Positions 35,297 through 44,104 of a stretch of 64,000 bases of DNA are shown in pieces. The DNA comes from Merdimonas faecis (lineage in GTDB: Bacteria > Bacillota > Clostridia > Lachnospirales > Lachnospiraceae), in contig NZ_MIEH01000020.1 of the NCBI RefSeq assembly GCF_001754075.1, positions 62,001-126,000 of the forward strand, written 5' to 3'. Each line of letters opens with the position of its first letter. Within the stretch, counting starts at the first letter, position 1. The notes below the pieces were generated by a model. The model ran no database searches. It saw only the letters and a list, made by a program, of their open reading frames with translations, and was not told where the DNA came from. A program made the position numbers and the translations under genes.

Positions 35297-36052
35297 ATGG
35301 CAAAAACAGCAATCATCACTGGCGGTTCAAGAGGAATTGGACGGGCTCTATCTTTAAAATTAGGCGAGCTCGGATATAATGTCGTAATCAATTACCGCAG
35401 CGAATCTTCAAAGGCAAAATCCGACGAGGTCGCAAAGGAACTGGAAGACACTTATCATGTAGAAACTCTGGTCGTGCGGGCAGATGTAAGCAAATATGAA
35501 CAATGTGAAGCCCTGGTAAAAGCCGCGGTAGAGCGTTTTGGCGACAGGATCGACGCCCTGGTGAACAACGCCGGCATTACAAACAACTGCAATTGGATCG
35601 ACATCAAACCGGAGGCTTATGAGAGCGTGATCGCCACCAACCTTATGAGTTTCCTCCACATGACCCATCTGGTTCTGCCATATATGGTAAATCACAGCAG
35701 CAAAGACGAGCAATGTGTAATCTGCAACACTTCTTCTGTCGGCGGACTGACCGGCGTGATCAATCAGGCTGATTACTGTGCTGCAAAGTCCGGCGTCATT
35801 GGCCTGACGCGCGCACTGGCACTTGAATATGCGGCAAAAGGAATCCGCGTAAATGCCATTGCCCCCGGAATGATCATGACCGACATGCTGCGCGGGGTAA
35901 ATCAGGATGAACTGAATGCCCTGGCCGCCACGATTCCTGAAGGATATATCGGAGATGTCTCTGACATCGCCGGCGCTTTGGAATACATCTTTACTGCCCC
36001 ATACCTGACCGGACAGATCATCTCGCCAAATGGAGGCTTCGTACTGCAGTAG
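35297..36052 (+). CDS. FabG-like short-chain dehydrogenase/reductase
   Basis: A 251-residue NAD(P)-dependent oxidoreductase. The cofactor loop is TGGSRGIGRAL (residues 8-18), with NNAG in LVNNAGITNN, the catalytic Ser in CNTSSVGGLTG and YCAAKSG (Tyr-x3-Lys). The C-terminus is typical of 3-oxoacyl-ACP reductases. It stands alone, not in a fatty-acid operon, so it may reduce another ketone. AAGGAG lies eight bases before ATG 35297; the GTG two codons upstream is less likely. It has a consensus promoter and its own terminator. Confidence 0.88.
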   Translation: MAKTAIITGGSRGIGRALSLKLGELGYNVVINYRSESSKAKSDEVAKELEDTYHVETLVVRADVSKYEQCEALVKAAVERFGDRIDALVNNAGITNNCNWIDIKPEAYESVIATNLMSFLHMTHLVLPYMVNHSSKDEQCVICNTSSVGGLTGVINQADYCAAKSGVIGLTRALALEYAAKGIRVNAIAPGMIMTDMLRGVNQDELNALAATIPEGYIGDVSDIAGALEYIFTAPYLTGQIISPNGGFVLQ

Positions 36053-36065
36053 ACGTCCTGCCCCG

Positions 36066-36113
36066 TATGGAAGAGCCGTCCTTATGCCAGGAGGCTCTTC
36101 CATATTTACATTT
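36066..36113 (+). terminator. Terminator of the FabG-like gene
   Basis: TATGGAAGAGCC (36066-36077) and GGCTCTTCCATA (36093-36104) form a perfect 12-bp stem, followed by TTTACATTTT, 14 bases after the stop. Confidence 0.82.
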
Positions 36114-36155
36114 TCCTTGATTTCCGGCTGCTGCCGTGCTATACTAACAGACGTT

Positions 36156-36207
36156 GCAAAGCCCATAAAAACCAAGGTCTATACGGGCTTGCCGGCGGTC
36201 ACCGCCG
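36156..36207 (+). other. Two structured hairpins upstream of the preQ1 element
   Basis: Hairpin 1 pairs AAGCCC (36159-36164) with GGGCTT (36185-36190), extended by GCA/TGC. Hairpin 2 is CGGCGG-TCA-CCGCCG (36193-36207). The loop of hairpin 1 contains AAGGTCT (36174-36180), complementary to AGACCTT in the loop of the downstream aptamer. It matches no riboswitch class I can name. Confidence 0.5.
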
Positions 36208-36216
36208 TAAAATGTG

Positions 36217-36258
36217 CCGAGTGTTCGAGACCTTCCACTCGTAAAACAAAACTAAAGG
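36217..36258 (+). promoter_or_regulatory. Probable preQ1-I riboswitch controlling queT
   Basis: Stem CGAGTG/CACTCG encloses a loop beginning TTCGAGACC, followed by the A-rich tail TAAAACAAAACTAAAGG, which runs into the ribosome-binding site. The stem, C-containing loop and A-rich tail pairing back to the loop are the layout of translational preQ1-I switches, whose AACAAAACAAGG tail is very similar. It lies 10 bases before the ATG of a QueT-type transporter, the expected target. Covariation was not tested. Confidence 0.68.
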
Positions 36259-36267
36259 AGAGAAAAA

Positions 36268-36768
36268 ATGAAAAACAAAAACATTACTTTCATGACACAG
36301 GCAGCCATGATTGCTGCCATCTACGTGGTGCTCACTTATGTATTCGCACCCTTCTCATTTGGTGAGGTTCAGATCCGCATTGCGGAAGCCCTCACGATCC
36401 TTCCGGCATTTACACCGGCTGCAATCCCAGGACTATTTGTAGGCTGTTTCATTGGCAATACGCTTGGCGGCGCCATTCTTCCCGATATCATCTGCGGAAG
36501 CCTGGCTACCCTGATCGGCGCCTGCTTCACCTACCGGCTGCGGGAAAAAACATTTTTCCTGATGCCTCTGCCGCCCGTCATTGCCAACATGCTGATCGTA
36601 CCCTTTGTTCTGCGGTACGCTTACGGCGTGGCACTGCCAATTCCGTTCATGATGCTTACCGTAGGGATCGGCGAAGTCATTTCCTGCGGCGTGTTAGGCT
36701 TCGTACTGTACAGCGCATTGAAAAAATACAAAAACAGCATCTTCCCGACCGCCGGCTGTCAGGCATAA
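36268..36768 (+). CDS. queT: QueT family transporter (queuosine precursor ECF S component)
   Basis: A 166-residue membrane protein with about five helices. The opening FMTQAAMIAAIYVVLTYVFA and SFGEVQIRIAEALTILPAFT are the QueT/DUF988 signature. Such proteins are the substrate-binding S component for preQ1/queuine-type precursors and use a shared EcfAAT module. The ECF cassette at 55.7-59.1 kb has its own S component, so the partner may lie elsewhere. The upstream preQ1-like riboswitch supports the substrate. AAAGGAG precedes the ATG. Confidence 0.92.
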   Translation: MKNKNITFMTQAAMIAAIYVVLTYVFAPFSFGEVQIRIAEALTILPAFTPAAIPGLFVGCFIGNTLGGAILPDIICGSLATLIGACFTYRLREKTFFLMPLPPVIANMLIVPFVLRYAYGVALPIPFMMLTVGIGEVISCGVLGFVLYSALKKYKNSIFPTAGCQA

Positions 36769-36774
36769 CCCGTG

Positions 36775-36841
36775 TGGGGACAGGGGGAAACGCAAATGGG
36801 GACGTACACTTCGTGCAAAAGTGTACGTCCCCATTTGCGTT
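36775..36841. repeat. Family B palindromic repeat, copy 2
   Basis: Arms 36789-36810 and 36820-36841 are perfectly complementary (AACGCAAATGGGGACGTACA then CT) around a 9-base centre, preceded by the family tail GGGGACAGGGGGAAACGC. It sits between convergent genes, and its last base pair overlaps the TAA of the 812-residue gene (36840-36842). Confidence 0.88.
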
Positions 36842-39278
36842 ATCCGATATATGTGCTGCCGCTGCCTGCGGTCATCTGATCCATCTCTGTATAGCTGACG
36901 CTGCTGCGCTCCCCGCTGCTTACGTTTACATAGATCACGCTTGCATCTGTATATCCCACCAGGATTACCGCATTCTGTGCATCCAGCATTGCGATTACCG
37001 GCCGGTCCTGATTGATCACATACAAGAGTTCTTCCGTGGTGCAGCCTGTCAGATCCAGGCTTTCTCCCATGACTTCTTCCATGATGGTCACCGGCGCCTC
37101 TCCCTGTGACAGACGGCTCCGGATATTTTCGATCACATCGTCTTTTCCGCTGATCGTATACTGCAGATCCCGGTTTCCACGCTCCCAGATATACTGCTGG
37201 TCCTCGGACACGACCACGCCATTGATCTCATTGGCGGCCCGGATCGCTTCTCCGGCGCTTTCATAGCTGTCCTGCAGCTCGCCATAGCCGTACACGTCGT
37301 ACCGTTCGGTTTTTTCTCCGGATTCAAATGAGATCTCCTTTGGATTTTCAAACAAAATCTGTTTAGGCTTTAATACCTTAGGTTCCTTATCGGAAATGCC
37401 GTCCTCATAGGTCAGACGCATCTGCGTCCCTTTCAGTTCCGTACTGTAGGATTCCAGGTAAATGTTGCTTTCTTCCCGCTCTGTATTGTTGGTAATATAA
37501 TCCGGTGAGATATTGGTATATATTTCTCCATTTTTCGACACTCTGTTCAAAGTGATCATATTATCCTCAATGGATATTCCCAGCACATACGCACCATCCG
37601 TTTGATAGGTCTCTTTTACAGTTCCCTTGCTGTCCTGAATTTCTACCTTATACATCGGTACGACAGCCTCTCCGGAAACGGTCCTTCCGGTATCAGAGGT
37701 ACTGACCACTCCATATACCACATCGTCATTCATAAATCCCAGAGGGCGGATACATTCATTTTCGCCGCAGGTAACTTCCCATTCTTTACCTGTCTCCAGG
37801 TTCAGCACCTTCACGGTCCTTGCCGTATCGATATCCCCGTCTACCTGATATCCCACCAGACGACCGTCTGCAGACACGGCATACTGGTCTTCTTCCAGCC
37901 CCTCTACTACAGCCTCATTCCAGTCTTTTTCCACATCGTACTCGTACAGAGTCCCTCCTACCATGGTATACAAAACATTTCGGTCCGCACTGTAATACAT
38001 AACCTTTCCCAGTTCATTTTCTGCATGCGCATAGGACTGGTCGATAGCGACAAATACTTTTTCTTCCACAGAGTTCTGCTCAATGTCATAATAATATACC
38101 GCAGCCCCTACCTGTCCTTCATGCTCGCCCCGGTTCATGTAGCCGTATACCGCAAACATGGTATTTCCCGCATCATCTATTTCCAGCAGCCATATCTTAT
38201 GCTGGCGCACCAGATTCCTGGGATCTGTATTCTCCGCAGACATAAAACTGGAAACCAGAGATGCCTCATCTGTATTTTTGTTATAGTTCCACAGCTCGTT
38301 TGCCGTCACAAAGGACACAACCGACCCGTCTCCGTTTACCAGATAGGGCGTATCCGAATCCGCAATCCCCAGAAGGACCCCATTTTCGCTAAGCACCTGC
38401 TTTGTGGGATCAAAGATCTGTTCCATCGTACGGTCATAGTCCAGCAGATAAGTGGAACCGCTGTCTGCCACATGCCGTACCCGGAAATATTCCTTCGTCT
38501 GATAAAGATCCGTCTCATTTTCCTCTCCGGTGCACCGTGCCAGGAACTGGATTTCCACGGAAATAGATACGCTGTTGATCTCCTTGATCATCCAGCGTTC
38601 TCCCTGCTCCACCTGCGGATTAAGATTTCCCCAGGTCACATGGTCATAATCCGAGTGGATCGTCACATGCTGGTAGGTGGAGTTATCACTTTCCTCCCCC
38701 GGCTCCAGCGCTGATTCGATTCCTGCCGAGCTGTCCTTTGACAGTGCCCCTTCGTGAAATGTCTGGATATAGTTAAGGTTTTCCAGAATATCTTTTCCGG
38801 AGGCATCCGTCACTCTCGTATAATAGTATATATCCTCCTCACTTTCCGTAGTAAGGACGATCTCCAGCACACCTTCCCGGTCAGTCAGCCTGGATGGATC
38901 GATTTCCAGCGATACATTCTCCGCCGGATCACTCTCCTCTCCGTTTAGAAGTTCCTCCGTACCGTCCAGAGAGTAAACACACCATTTAAGCCCGGTGACT
39001 TTATTCTCATAGGCCTCGATCGCAAGATCTATTTTCCCGTTTTCAATAGGAGTGATAGTATCTCTCATAGACGGGATATCCATGCTTCCGGAATATCCGG
39101 ATAATGTATTTAAGCTATAGCCCTGATAAGAAAAGGACACCTGCGGATATGTGGCTCCTCCCATATCTGCCGTCATATTATCGTTTCCGCGGTTGGTAAT
39201 ATATGCAAATATGATCACCGCAAGCAGAAAAACACCCGTCAGTATCCCTGCATGCTTCAGTCTTTGTTTCCACTTCAT
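36840..39278 (-). CDS. Membrane-anchored 812-residue protein with a degenerate C39-like C-terminus
   Basis: An N-terminal helix (about 10-28) anchors or exports the protein. The rest is extracytoplasmic, rich in repeated aromatic/Gly beta-strand segments resembling a beta-propeller (for example AVYGYMNRGE, YYSADRNVLYTMVGG, YAVSADGRLVGYQ). The last 75 residues (LTGCTTEELLYVINQDRPVI then AVILVGY) look like the second half of a C39-type papain-fold domain, but the expected His before the hydrophobic strand reads Asn (AQNAVILVGY), so it is probably non-catalytic. The start ATG immediately follows the methyltransferase stop (TAAATG). Function unknown. Confidence 0.75.
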   Translation of the reverse strand: MKWKQRLKHAGILTGVFLLAVIIFAYITNRGNDNMTADMGGATYPQVSFSYQGYSLNTLSGYSGSMDIPSMRDTITPIENGKIDLAIEAYENKVTGLKWCVYSLDGTEELLNGEESDPAENVSLEIDPSRLTDREGVLEIVLTTESEEDIYYYTRVTDASGKDILENLNYIQTFHEGALSKDSSAGIESALEPGEESDNSTYQHVTIHSDYDHVTWGNLNPQVEQGERWMIKEINSVSISVEIQFLARCTGEENETDLYQTKEYFRVRHVADSGSTYLLDYDRTMEQIFDPTKQVLSENGVLLGIADSDTPYLVNGDGSVVSFVTANELWNYNKNTDEASLVSSFMSAENTDPRNLVRQHKIWLLEIDDAGNTMFAVYGYMNRGEHEGQVGAAVYYYDIEQNSVEEKVFVAIDQSYAHAENELGKVMYYSADRNVLYTMVGGTLYEYDVEKDWNEAVVEGLEEDQYAVSADGRLVGYQVDGDIDTARTVKVLNLETGKEWEVTCGENECIRPLGFMNDDVVYGVVSTSDTGRTVSGEAVVPMYKVEIQDSKGTVKETYQTDGAYVLGISIEDNMITLNRVSKNGEIYTNISPDYITNNTEREESNIYLESYSTELKGTQMRLTYEDGISDKEPKVLKPKQILFENPKEISFESGEKTERYDVYGYGELQDSYESAGEAIRAANEINGVVVSEDQQYIWERGNRDLQYTISGKDDVIENIRSRLSQGEAPVTIMEEVMGESLDLTGCTTEELLYVINQDRPVIAMLDAQNAVILVGYTDASVIYVNVSSGERSSVSYTEMDQMTAGSGSTYIG

Positions 39279-40430
39279 TTATACTTCCCCTTTATGATCC
39301 AGAAGACGTTTCAGCGTCGGCGACACATGCAGAAATTCTTCACATTTTTTTATGGACTCCTGATTCTCCCCGCATTTTCCGTTCTGCACCGCCCGGATCA
39401 GTATATTCTTTGGCGTGTGTTCCATGTCAATAAATTCCAGGATCTGGACATCATAGCCCTCCCGCTCCAGATACTCCGCCCGCAGCGCATCTGTTACAAG
39501 AGCCGCCATCCGTTCCCTGATCAGCCCGTATTTCAGCACCGGAGCAAGCACATCGCTTTGAATCTGCCTGTTCAACTCATGCTGACAGCAGGGCACAGAC
39601 AGAATGACTTTCGCATTCCATCCCACAGCTTTTGCAAGAGCGAAATCCGTAGCCGTGTCACAGGCATGGAGCGTTACCACCATATCAACCCGATCCACGC
39701 CGGTATAATCCGCAATGTCGCCCACCAGAAATTTCAGCTTCTGGTAACCGTATTTCTCTGCCAGCTCATTGCAGTGGATAATAACCTCCCGCTTCAGGTC
39801 CAGCCCGATGATCCGGATGTCATAGCCTTTCAGCTCATGCAGATAATAGTACATGGCAAAGGTAAGATAGGACTTGCCGCACCCGAAATCCAGGATCGTC
39901 AGCTCTCTTCCCCTCTCCAGCCTGGGAAGGATATCCTCGATAAATTCCAGGAACCGGTTGATCTGGCGAAATTTATCATATCTGGCGTGCACGATCTTCC
40001 CTTCCTTTGTCATCACGCCCAGATCCACCAGAAACGGCACCACAGTTCCTTCCTCTAAGATGTAATGTTTCTTCCGGTCATGAGAAAGCTCTGCCGGTCT
40101 GATTTTGCCGGTTTGTGCTTTCTTTTTGACCGTCACCTTTCCCTTCTTGCTTACAAGTACCGTATAAAGATTTTTCTGCGTTTCCAGCTGCATCTGCTTC
40201 ATATTCTCCATCTGCCGGGCCAGCGCCTCGCAGGCCTGCGGCGCCGTCAGGTTCTCATGAAAAGCCTGCCGGTTCCGGAACGTCTCAACCTGAAAGAAAA
40301 GCGTCCCCTTCTTCAGAAGCGGGCGCACCTTGACCTTCTCTGTGCCATCCTTAATCCGCGGATTGCTGAGTACCGCTGATAAAAACTCTGTATTTAGATT
40401 TTCCTGTAATAAAACTCTTAATTCATCCAT
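39279..40430 (-). CDS. SAM-dependent methyltransferase, Methyltransf_32 type
   Basis: A 383-residue protein. The N-terminal 135 residues are a charged, partly coiled domain. The Rossmann-fold methyltransferase domain begins at LTILDFGCGKSYLTFAMYYY (motif I), with IIGLDLKREVI (motif II), LVGDIADY and VTLHACDTATDFALAKAVG. VPCCQHELNRQI is characteristic of the METTL25/GSTCD-like family, thought to act on RNA. ATG 40428-40430 follows AAGGA; an upstream in-frame extension would lie in a repeat and is rejected. It is coupled to the next gene (TAAATG). Confidence 0.85.
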   Translation of the reverse strand: MDELRVLLQENLNTEFLSAVLSNPRIKDGTEKVKVRPLLKKGTLFFQVETFRNRQAFHENLTAPQACEALARQMENMKQMQLETQKNLYTVLVSKKGKVTVKKKAQTGKIRPAELSHDRKKHYILEEGTVVPFLVDLGVMTKEGKIVHARYDKFRQINRFLEFIEDILPRLERGRELTILDFGCGKSYLTFAMYYYLHELKGYDIRIIGLDLKREVIIHCNELAEKYGYQKLKFLVGDIADYTGVDRVDMVVTLHACDTATDFALAKAVGWNAKVILSVPCCQHELNRQIQSDVLAPVLKYGLIRERMAALVTDALRAEYLEREGYDVQILEFIDMEHTPKNILIRAVQNGKCGENQESIKKCEEFLHVSPTLKRLLDHKGEV

Positions 40431-40468
40431 ATCAATCCTTATTGTAATGTTTTTTCCAGATAATCGCA

Positions 40469-40575
40469 ATAGGGACAGGGCATTTTGCAAAAAGGGACAG
40501 GGGGAAACGCAGTTGGGGACACCCACTTTTGCAAATGGGGACGTACACTTTTGCAAAAAGTGTACGTCCCCATTT
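40469..40575. repeat. Family B palindromic repeat, copy 3, composite
   Basis: A perfect palindrome (arms 40533-40552 and 40556-40575, AAATGGGGACGTACACTTTT) is preceded by decayed partial units: AGGGACAGGGCATTTTGCA, AGGGACAGGGGGAAACGC and GGGGACACCCACTTTTGCA. This looks like nested or tandem insertion of the same element. It ends six bases before the stop of the 855-residue kinase. Confidence 0.85.
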
Positions 40576-40581
40576 CGCCCG

Positions 40582-43149
40582 TCAGAACGTGATCGTCACA
40601 CGGAACAGATCTCCGTCCAGATACAGCTCGAATTTTCCTCCCTGCATCTCTGTCAGAGTTTTTGCAATGGACAATCCCAGCCCGCTTCCCTCCGTGCTTC
40701 TGGAGATGTCTCCTCTGATGAAGCGCTCGGTAAGTTCATCGGCTGAAATGTTCAGCGGCTGCTGCGATATATTTTTCAGACTGAACACCGCCTTACCGTC
40801 TACGACTTTCAGATCAGCATAGACCCGGGTGCCTTCCATGGCATATTTTGCCGCATTATTATAAATATTTTCAAGCACACGCCACATCCGTCTTCCGTCT
40901 ACCCGGATGATGACTTCTTCCTCCGGCAGCGTCAGTACTTCCGTCAGATTCCTGGCCTTAAATTTTTCCTCAAATTCCCCGCTGGTCTGCTGGATCATCT
41001 CCACAAAATTAATGTTCATGAATTCCAGTGTAATATTTCCGGAGCTTACCTTAGACGCCTCCACCACATCTTCTGTCAGAGTCTTCAGCCGCTGGGACTT
41101 TGCCTCCAGTATCTCAATATACCGCTGTATCTTAGGATCCTGGAAGTTTTCCTGCTTCAGAAGCTCTACATAATTGATGATGGAAGTCAGTGGTGTCTTG
41201 ATATCATGGGATACATTGGTGATCAGATCGGTTTTCAGCCGTTCGCTCTTAATGCTCTTTTCCAGCGCCCGGTCCAGTCCCTCTCCGATCGAATTGATGT
41301 TTTCCGCAATATCCTTCTGTTCTTCCGAAAGCCCTGCGATATCGATCTTATAGTCCACCTGCCCGCCGGCAATCTGCTCAATCCCTTTCTGGATCTTATG
41401 CTTCCCGATAGCATCCCGGATCAGATATATGAATACCAATATTTCCGCCAGCACCATCAGTCCGAAGAAAAAGATATTTCCATAGCTGAAGAACGCCATC
41501 CAGTGGAAGAGTACTATGACAGCAAATATCAGAATCCGTTTCCACACAATGTGCATGTTCCGGAATATTGTCTTCAGGAAATGCCCCAGACTGCGGATCA
41601 GACTGTTCTTCCACAAAATTTTCGCCTTGATCCTGCGTACCAGACTTAAGTACCCGGTCAGGAACAGTGCACATGTATAGAGTGCCAACAGACCGATCAT
41701 GATCATATTTCCTGTCGAAATATACGGTCCGATCTGGCTTCCTCCTGTCTGTATCATATTCCCGTATTCATCGTAGGATACCACAGATGAAACCGATATA
41801 TTTGTCCCCACTAAAATGACCGGAACAAACCATGCCAGGAATATCAAGCATGCGGATATCTCTGTTTTCCAATGATCAAATGCCATCAGATGCAGCTCCT
41901 CATCCCTTCTGTTGTACCCCGCTCCTGCCGTCAGGATCACCAAGCCCAGAACAAACAGGAGAAGTGCAGCGCCGCCAGCGGCAAACACCCACACAGCTCT
42001 TCCCCCGTACTCCTCATACAGCTGGCTTTCCGTATAGAAAGAATCCTGCACCGGGTAAGACGTATCCACACTCAAAGCAAATACATAGGCATCGTCATTT
42101 CCCTGCACCTGCAGCGTACTGCGCCATTCTTCAGCGTTTACATTCTTCATATTCGTCTCAAAATCCGCAAGCCGCGGATAGATGATAGCATACTTCCCGC
42201 TTTCCCGGATTTTATTAAGAGTCGTCTCCAGATCCTCTCCCATCTGGTACTCTTCTCTGTTAGATATAATCTGCTTCGCAGTCTGATCTACGTATAAGTA
42301 AGTAAAATTAGTATCTCCTTCCTGATAGGATTCCAGAATACTCCGATACTGATCCACTTCCCAGTATATAGACAGCACCGCCGATTCTACCGTATCAAAG
42401 GCATCGCTCAAATGTCCATTCCAGGCTTCATCTTCATTAGCCACCTCCAGGATGCTTTTCCCTTCAACTGTCTTATACTCTTCCTTGCACCAGTATCCGT
42501 CATAGTTCCAGCAGTCCACATACAAAATCCTGTTATCTTTATCCTGCACGCCCTTAAAGGTATCTGTCCCTTCCGTTGAAAATGTACGTTCCTTGAGAGA
42601 TAAAAGAATGTCCTCCTGCGTCATGCCACTTTCATCTGATGCCATTACAAAAGAAAGATCTCCGTTTTGAATCAGCTCTTGAAATTCGGAATAGTAATAA
42701 TAATGATAAGTCCCGTCTGCCCGCCGGCAGACAACAATATTGTCCTCATAAGAGTCCTGCTCTTCCGATCCGCTGCCAGCAGTCTTGCCCCAGGAGACCA
42801 AATCTCCCAGCCGGTAGGAAAGACTTCCCGGATTTTCTGCATCTGTGCTCTCTCCCTGATTATAGTTTCCTACATTTATAATCTTTTCCGGATCATATGC
42901 TCCGTCTGTCTCAAACACTTCCCTGCGGCCAAGTGCGCTGCTGATCCCTTGCCCTGTATGCAGGACCTGATCTGCAAAAGTCTTTGTGTCTTCATATTTC
43001 TCTGCATGAGTCCCGCTAAACATCTCGCTTCGCAGGACTGGATAAGACATTAAACACATAAAACAGCATACCATGATCAGCAAAAATGCATGTTCCGCTA
43101 TAATAAGGATCCCTTTCGCAATTGTTGTCTGATACCACTTCTGTTTCAT
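40582..43149 (-). CDS. Large multi-helix sensor histidine kinase
   Basis: An 855-residue kinase. TM1 is near 14-36, followed by an extracellular domain of about 350 residues, then about five further helices (near 390-415, 440-460, 485-510, 545-590). HisKA has the His in ITNVSHDIKTPLTSIINYVE (about 640). HATPase_c shows LENIYNNAAKYA and the GSGLGLSIAKTL loop. The extracellular sensor matches nothing I can name, and the number of late helices is unusual. It is 12 bases after its response regulator and is followed by a family B repeat. Confidence 0.92.
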   Translation of the reverse strand: MKQKWYQTTIAKGILIIAEHAFLLIMVCCFMCLMSYPVLRSEMFSGTHAEKYEDTKTFADQVLHTGQGISSALGRREVFETDGAYDPEKIINVGNYNQGESTDAENPGSLSYRLGDLVSWGKTAGSGSEEQDSYEDNIVVCRRADGTYHYYYYSEFQELIQNGDLSFVMASDESGMTQEDILLSLKERTFSTEGTDTFKGVQDKDNRILYVDCWNYDGYWCKEEYKTVEGKSILEVANEDEAWNGHLSDAFDTVESAVLSIYWEVDQYRSILESYQEGDTNFTYLYVDQTAKQIISNREEYQMGEDLETTLNKIRESGKYAIIYPRLADFETNMKNVNAEEWRSTLQVQGNDDAYVFALSVDTSYPVQDSFYTESQLYEEYGGRAVWVFAAGGAALLLFVLGLVILTAGAGYNRRDEELHLMAFDHWKTEISACLIFLAWFVPVILVGTNISVSSVVSYDEYGNMIQTGGSQIGPYISTGNMIMIGLLALYTCALFLTGYLSLVRRIKAKILWKNSLIRSLGHFLKTIFRNMHIVWKRILIFAVIVLFHWMAFFSYGNIFFFGLMVLAEILVFIYLIRDAIGKHKIQKGIEQIAGGQVDYKIDIAGLSEEQKDIAENINSIGEGLDRALEKSIKSERLKTDLITNVSHDIKTPLTSIINYVELLKQENFQDPKIQRYIEILEAKSQRLKTLTEDVVEASKVSSGNITLEFMNINFVEMIQQTSGEFEEKFKARNLTEVLTLPEEEVIIRVDGRRMWRVLENIYNNAAKYAMEGTRVYADLKVVDGKAVFSLKNISQQPLNISADELTERFIRGDISRSTEGSGLGLSIAKTLTEMQGGKFELYLDGDLFRVTITF

Positions 43150-43161
43150 AGCGTCCCCTTT

Positions 43162-43857
43162 CTACAACTTTTCCACTTTATATCCGACTCCCCATACAAC
43201 CTTCAGATATCTGGGCTCCTTCGGATTGATCTCTATCTTTTCCCGGATGTGCCGGATATGCACAGCCACGGTATTATCTACCCCTATTGCATCTTCATTC
43301 CAGATTTTCTCATAAATCTGATCAATAGAAAAAACTTTTCCCTGATTCTTCACCAGAAACAGTAAAATATTGTATTCAATAGGAGTCAGCTTTACCGGCT
43401 CCCCGTCGACAGTTACCTCTTTTAAATCGTCATTGATAGACAGACCTCCCGTCGAATATACCGCCTTGCCCTCGTCCATTCTCGTACTGCCAAGCTGCGT
43501 ATATCTGCGCATCTGGGACTTTACTCTTGCCACTAATTCCAAAGGATTAAACGGCTTTGTCACATAATCATCTGCCCCTACATTTAATCCTAATATCTTA
43601 TCAGCATCTTCTGATTTTGCCGATAAAATGATAATGGGAATATTATTCTCTTCCCGGATCTTAAGTGTCGCCCGGATTCCATCCAGCCGCGGCATCATTA
43701 CATCAATGATCAAAAGATCTATTTCCTCTTCTTTTAAAATCTTTAAAGCCTCTTCGCCGTCATAGGCTTTTCTGACCGTGTAGCCTTCCTGTGTCAGATA
43801 TATATCAATTGCCTCCACGATCTCTTTATCATCATCACATACTAATATTTTCGACAT
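43162..43857 (-). CDS. OmpR-type response regulator
   Basis: A 231-residue regulator beginning MSKILVCDDDKEIVEAIDIY. The phospho-acceptor Asp is in LLIIDVMMPRLDGIRA (about 53), with TKPFNPLELVARVKSQMRRY and a winged helix ending LKVVWGVGYKVEKL. AAGGAGGTGG fixes ATG 43855-43857; the upstream 19 codons are not needed. It is the first gene of an operon with the 855-residue kinase and probably the methyltransferase and 812-residue protein. It diverges from the Spo0A-C gene. Confidence 0.94.
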   Translation of the reverse strand: MSKILVCDDDKEIVEAIDIYLTQEGYTVRKAYDGEEALKILKEEEIDLLIIDVMMPRLDGIRATLKIREENNIPIIILSAKSEDADKILGLNVGADDYVTKPFNPLELVARVKSQMRRYTQLGSTRMDEGKAVYSTGGLSINDDLKEVTVDGEPVKLTPIEYNILLFLVKNQGKVFSIDQIYEKIWNEDAIGVDNTVAVHIRHIREKIEINPKEPRYLKVVWGVGYKVEKL

Positions 43858-43958
43858 CTCAACCACCTCCTTGTTTACTATACAAGAATAACAGGGAATT
43901 TTTAAGAGCCACACAGGAAAATTATTAAGAAATTCTGAAAATATCTCCTTCTCATTTA

Positions 43959-44005
43959 TGTCGCAGAATGTCGTATTCTATCGAACAATTTCCTATTCTG
44001 TCTAA
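43959..44005 (+). promoter_or_regulatory. Phased 0A-like boxes upstream of the Spo0A-C gene
   Basis: TGTCGCA (43959), TGTCGTA (43969), TATCGAA (43979) and TGTCTAA (43999) each match the Spo0A box TGTCGAA at six of seven bases and start at exact 10-base steps, with a 4/7 match at 43989. They lie about 30-80 bases upstream of a TATAAT at 44033-44038 that lacks a good -35 box, as at Spo0A-activated promoters. Confidence 0.6.
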
Positions 44006-44032
44006 ATTTCTTTTTCCTATATTATTTTTGGA

Positions 44033-44038
44033 TATAAT
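44033..44038 (+). promoter_or_regulatory. -10 element of the Spo0A-C gene
   Basis: A perfect TATAAT lies 66 bases before the ATG. The -35 region (44010-44015, CTTTTT) is poor, suggesting activator dependence. Confidence 0.55.
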
Positions 44039-44104
44039 GAACAAAATGGCATGCTATCACTTTGGAATGAACAGAGAAATTACATATTTTTGAGGAGAAG
44101 CGAC

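Noticed and set aside
39279-40556. Methyltransferase start 42 codons upstream
   Set aside because: The extra codons are translated family B repeat sequence; a ribosome site supports the ATG at 40430.
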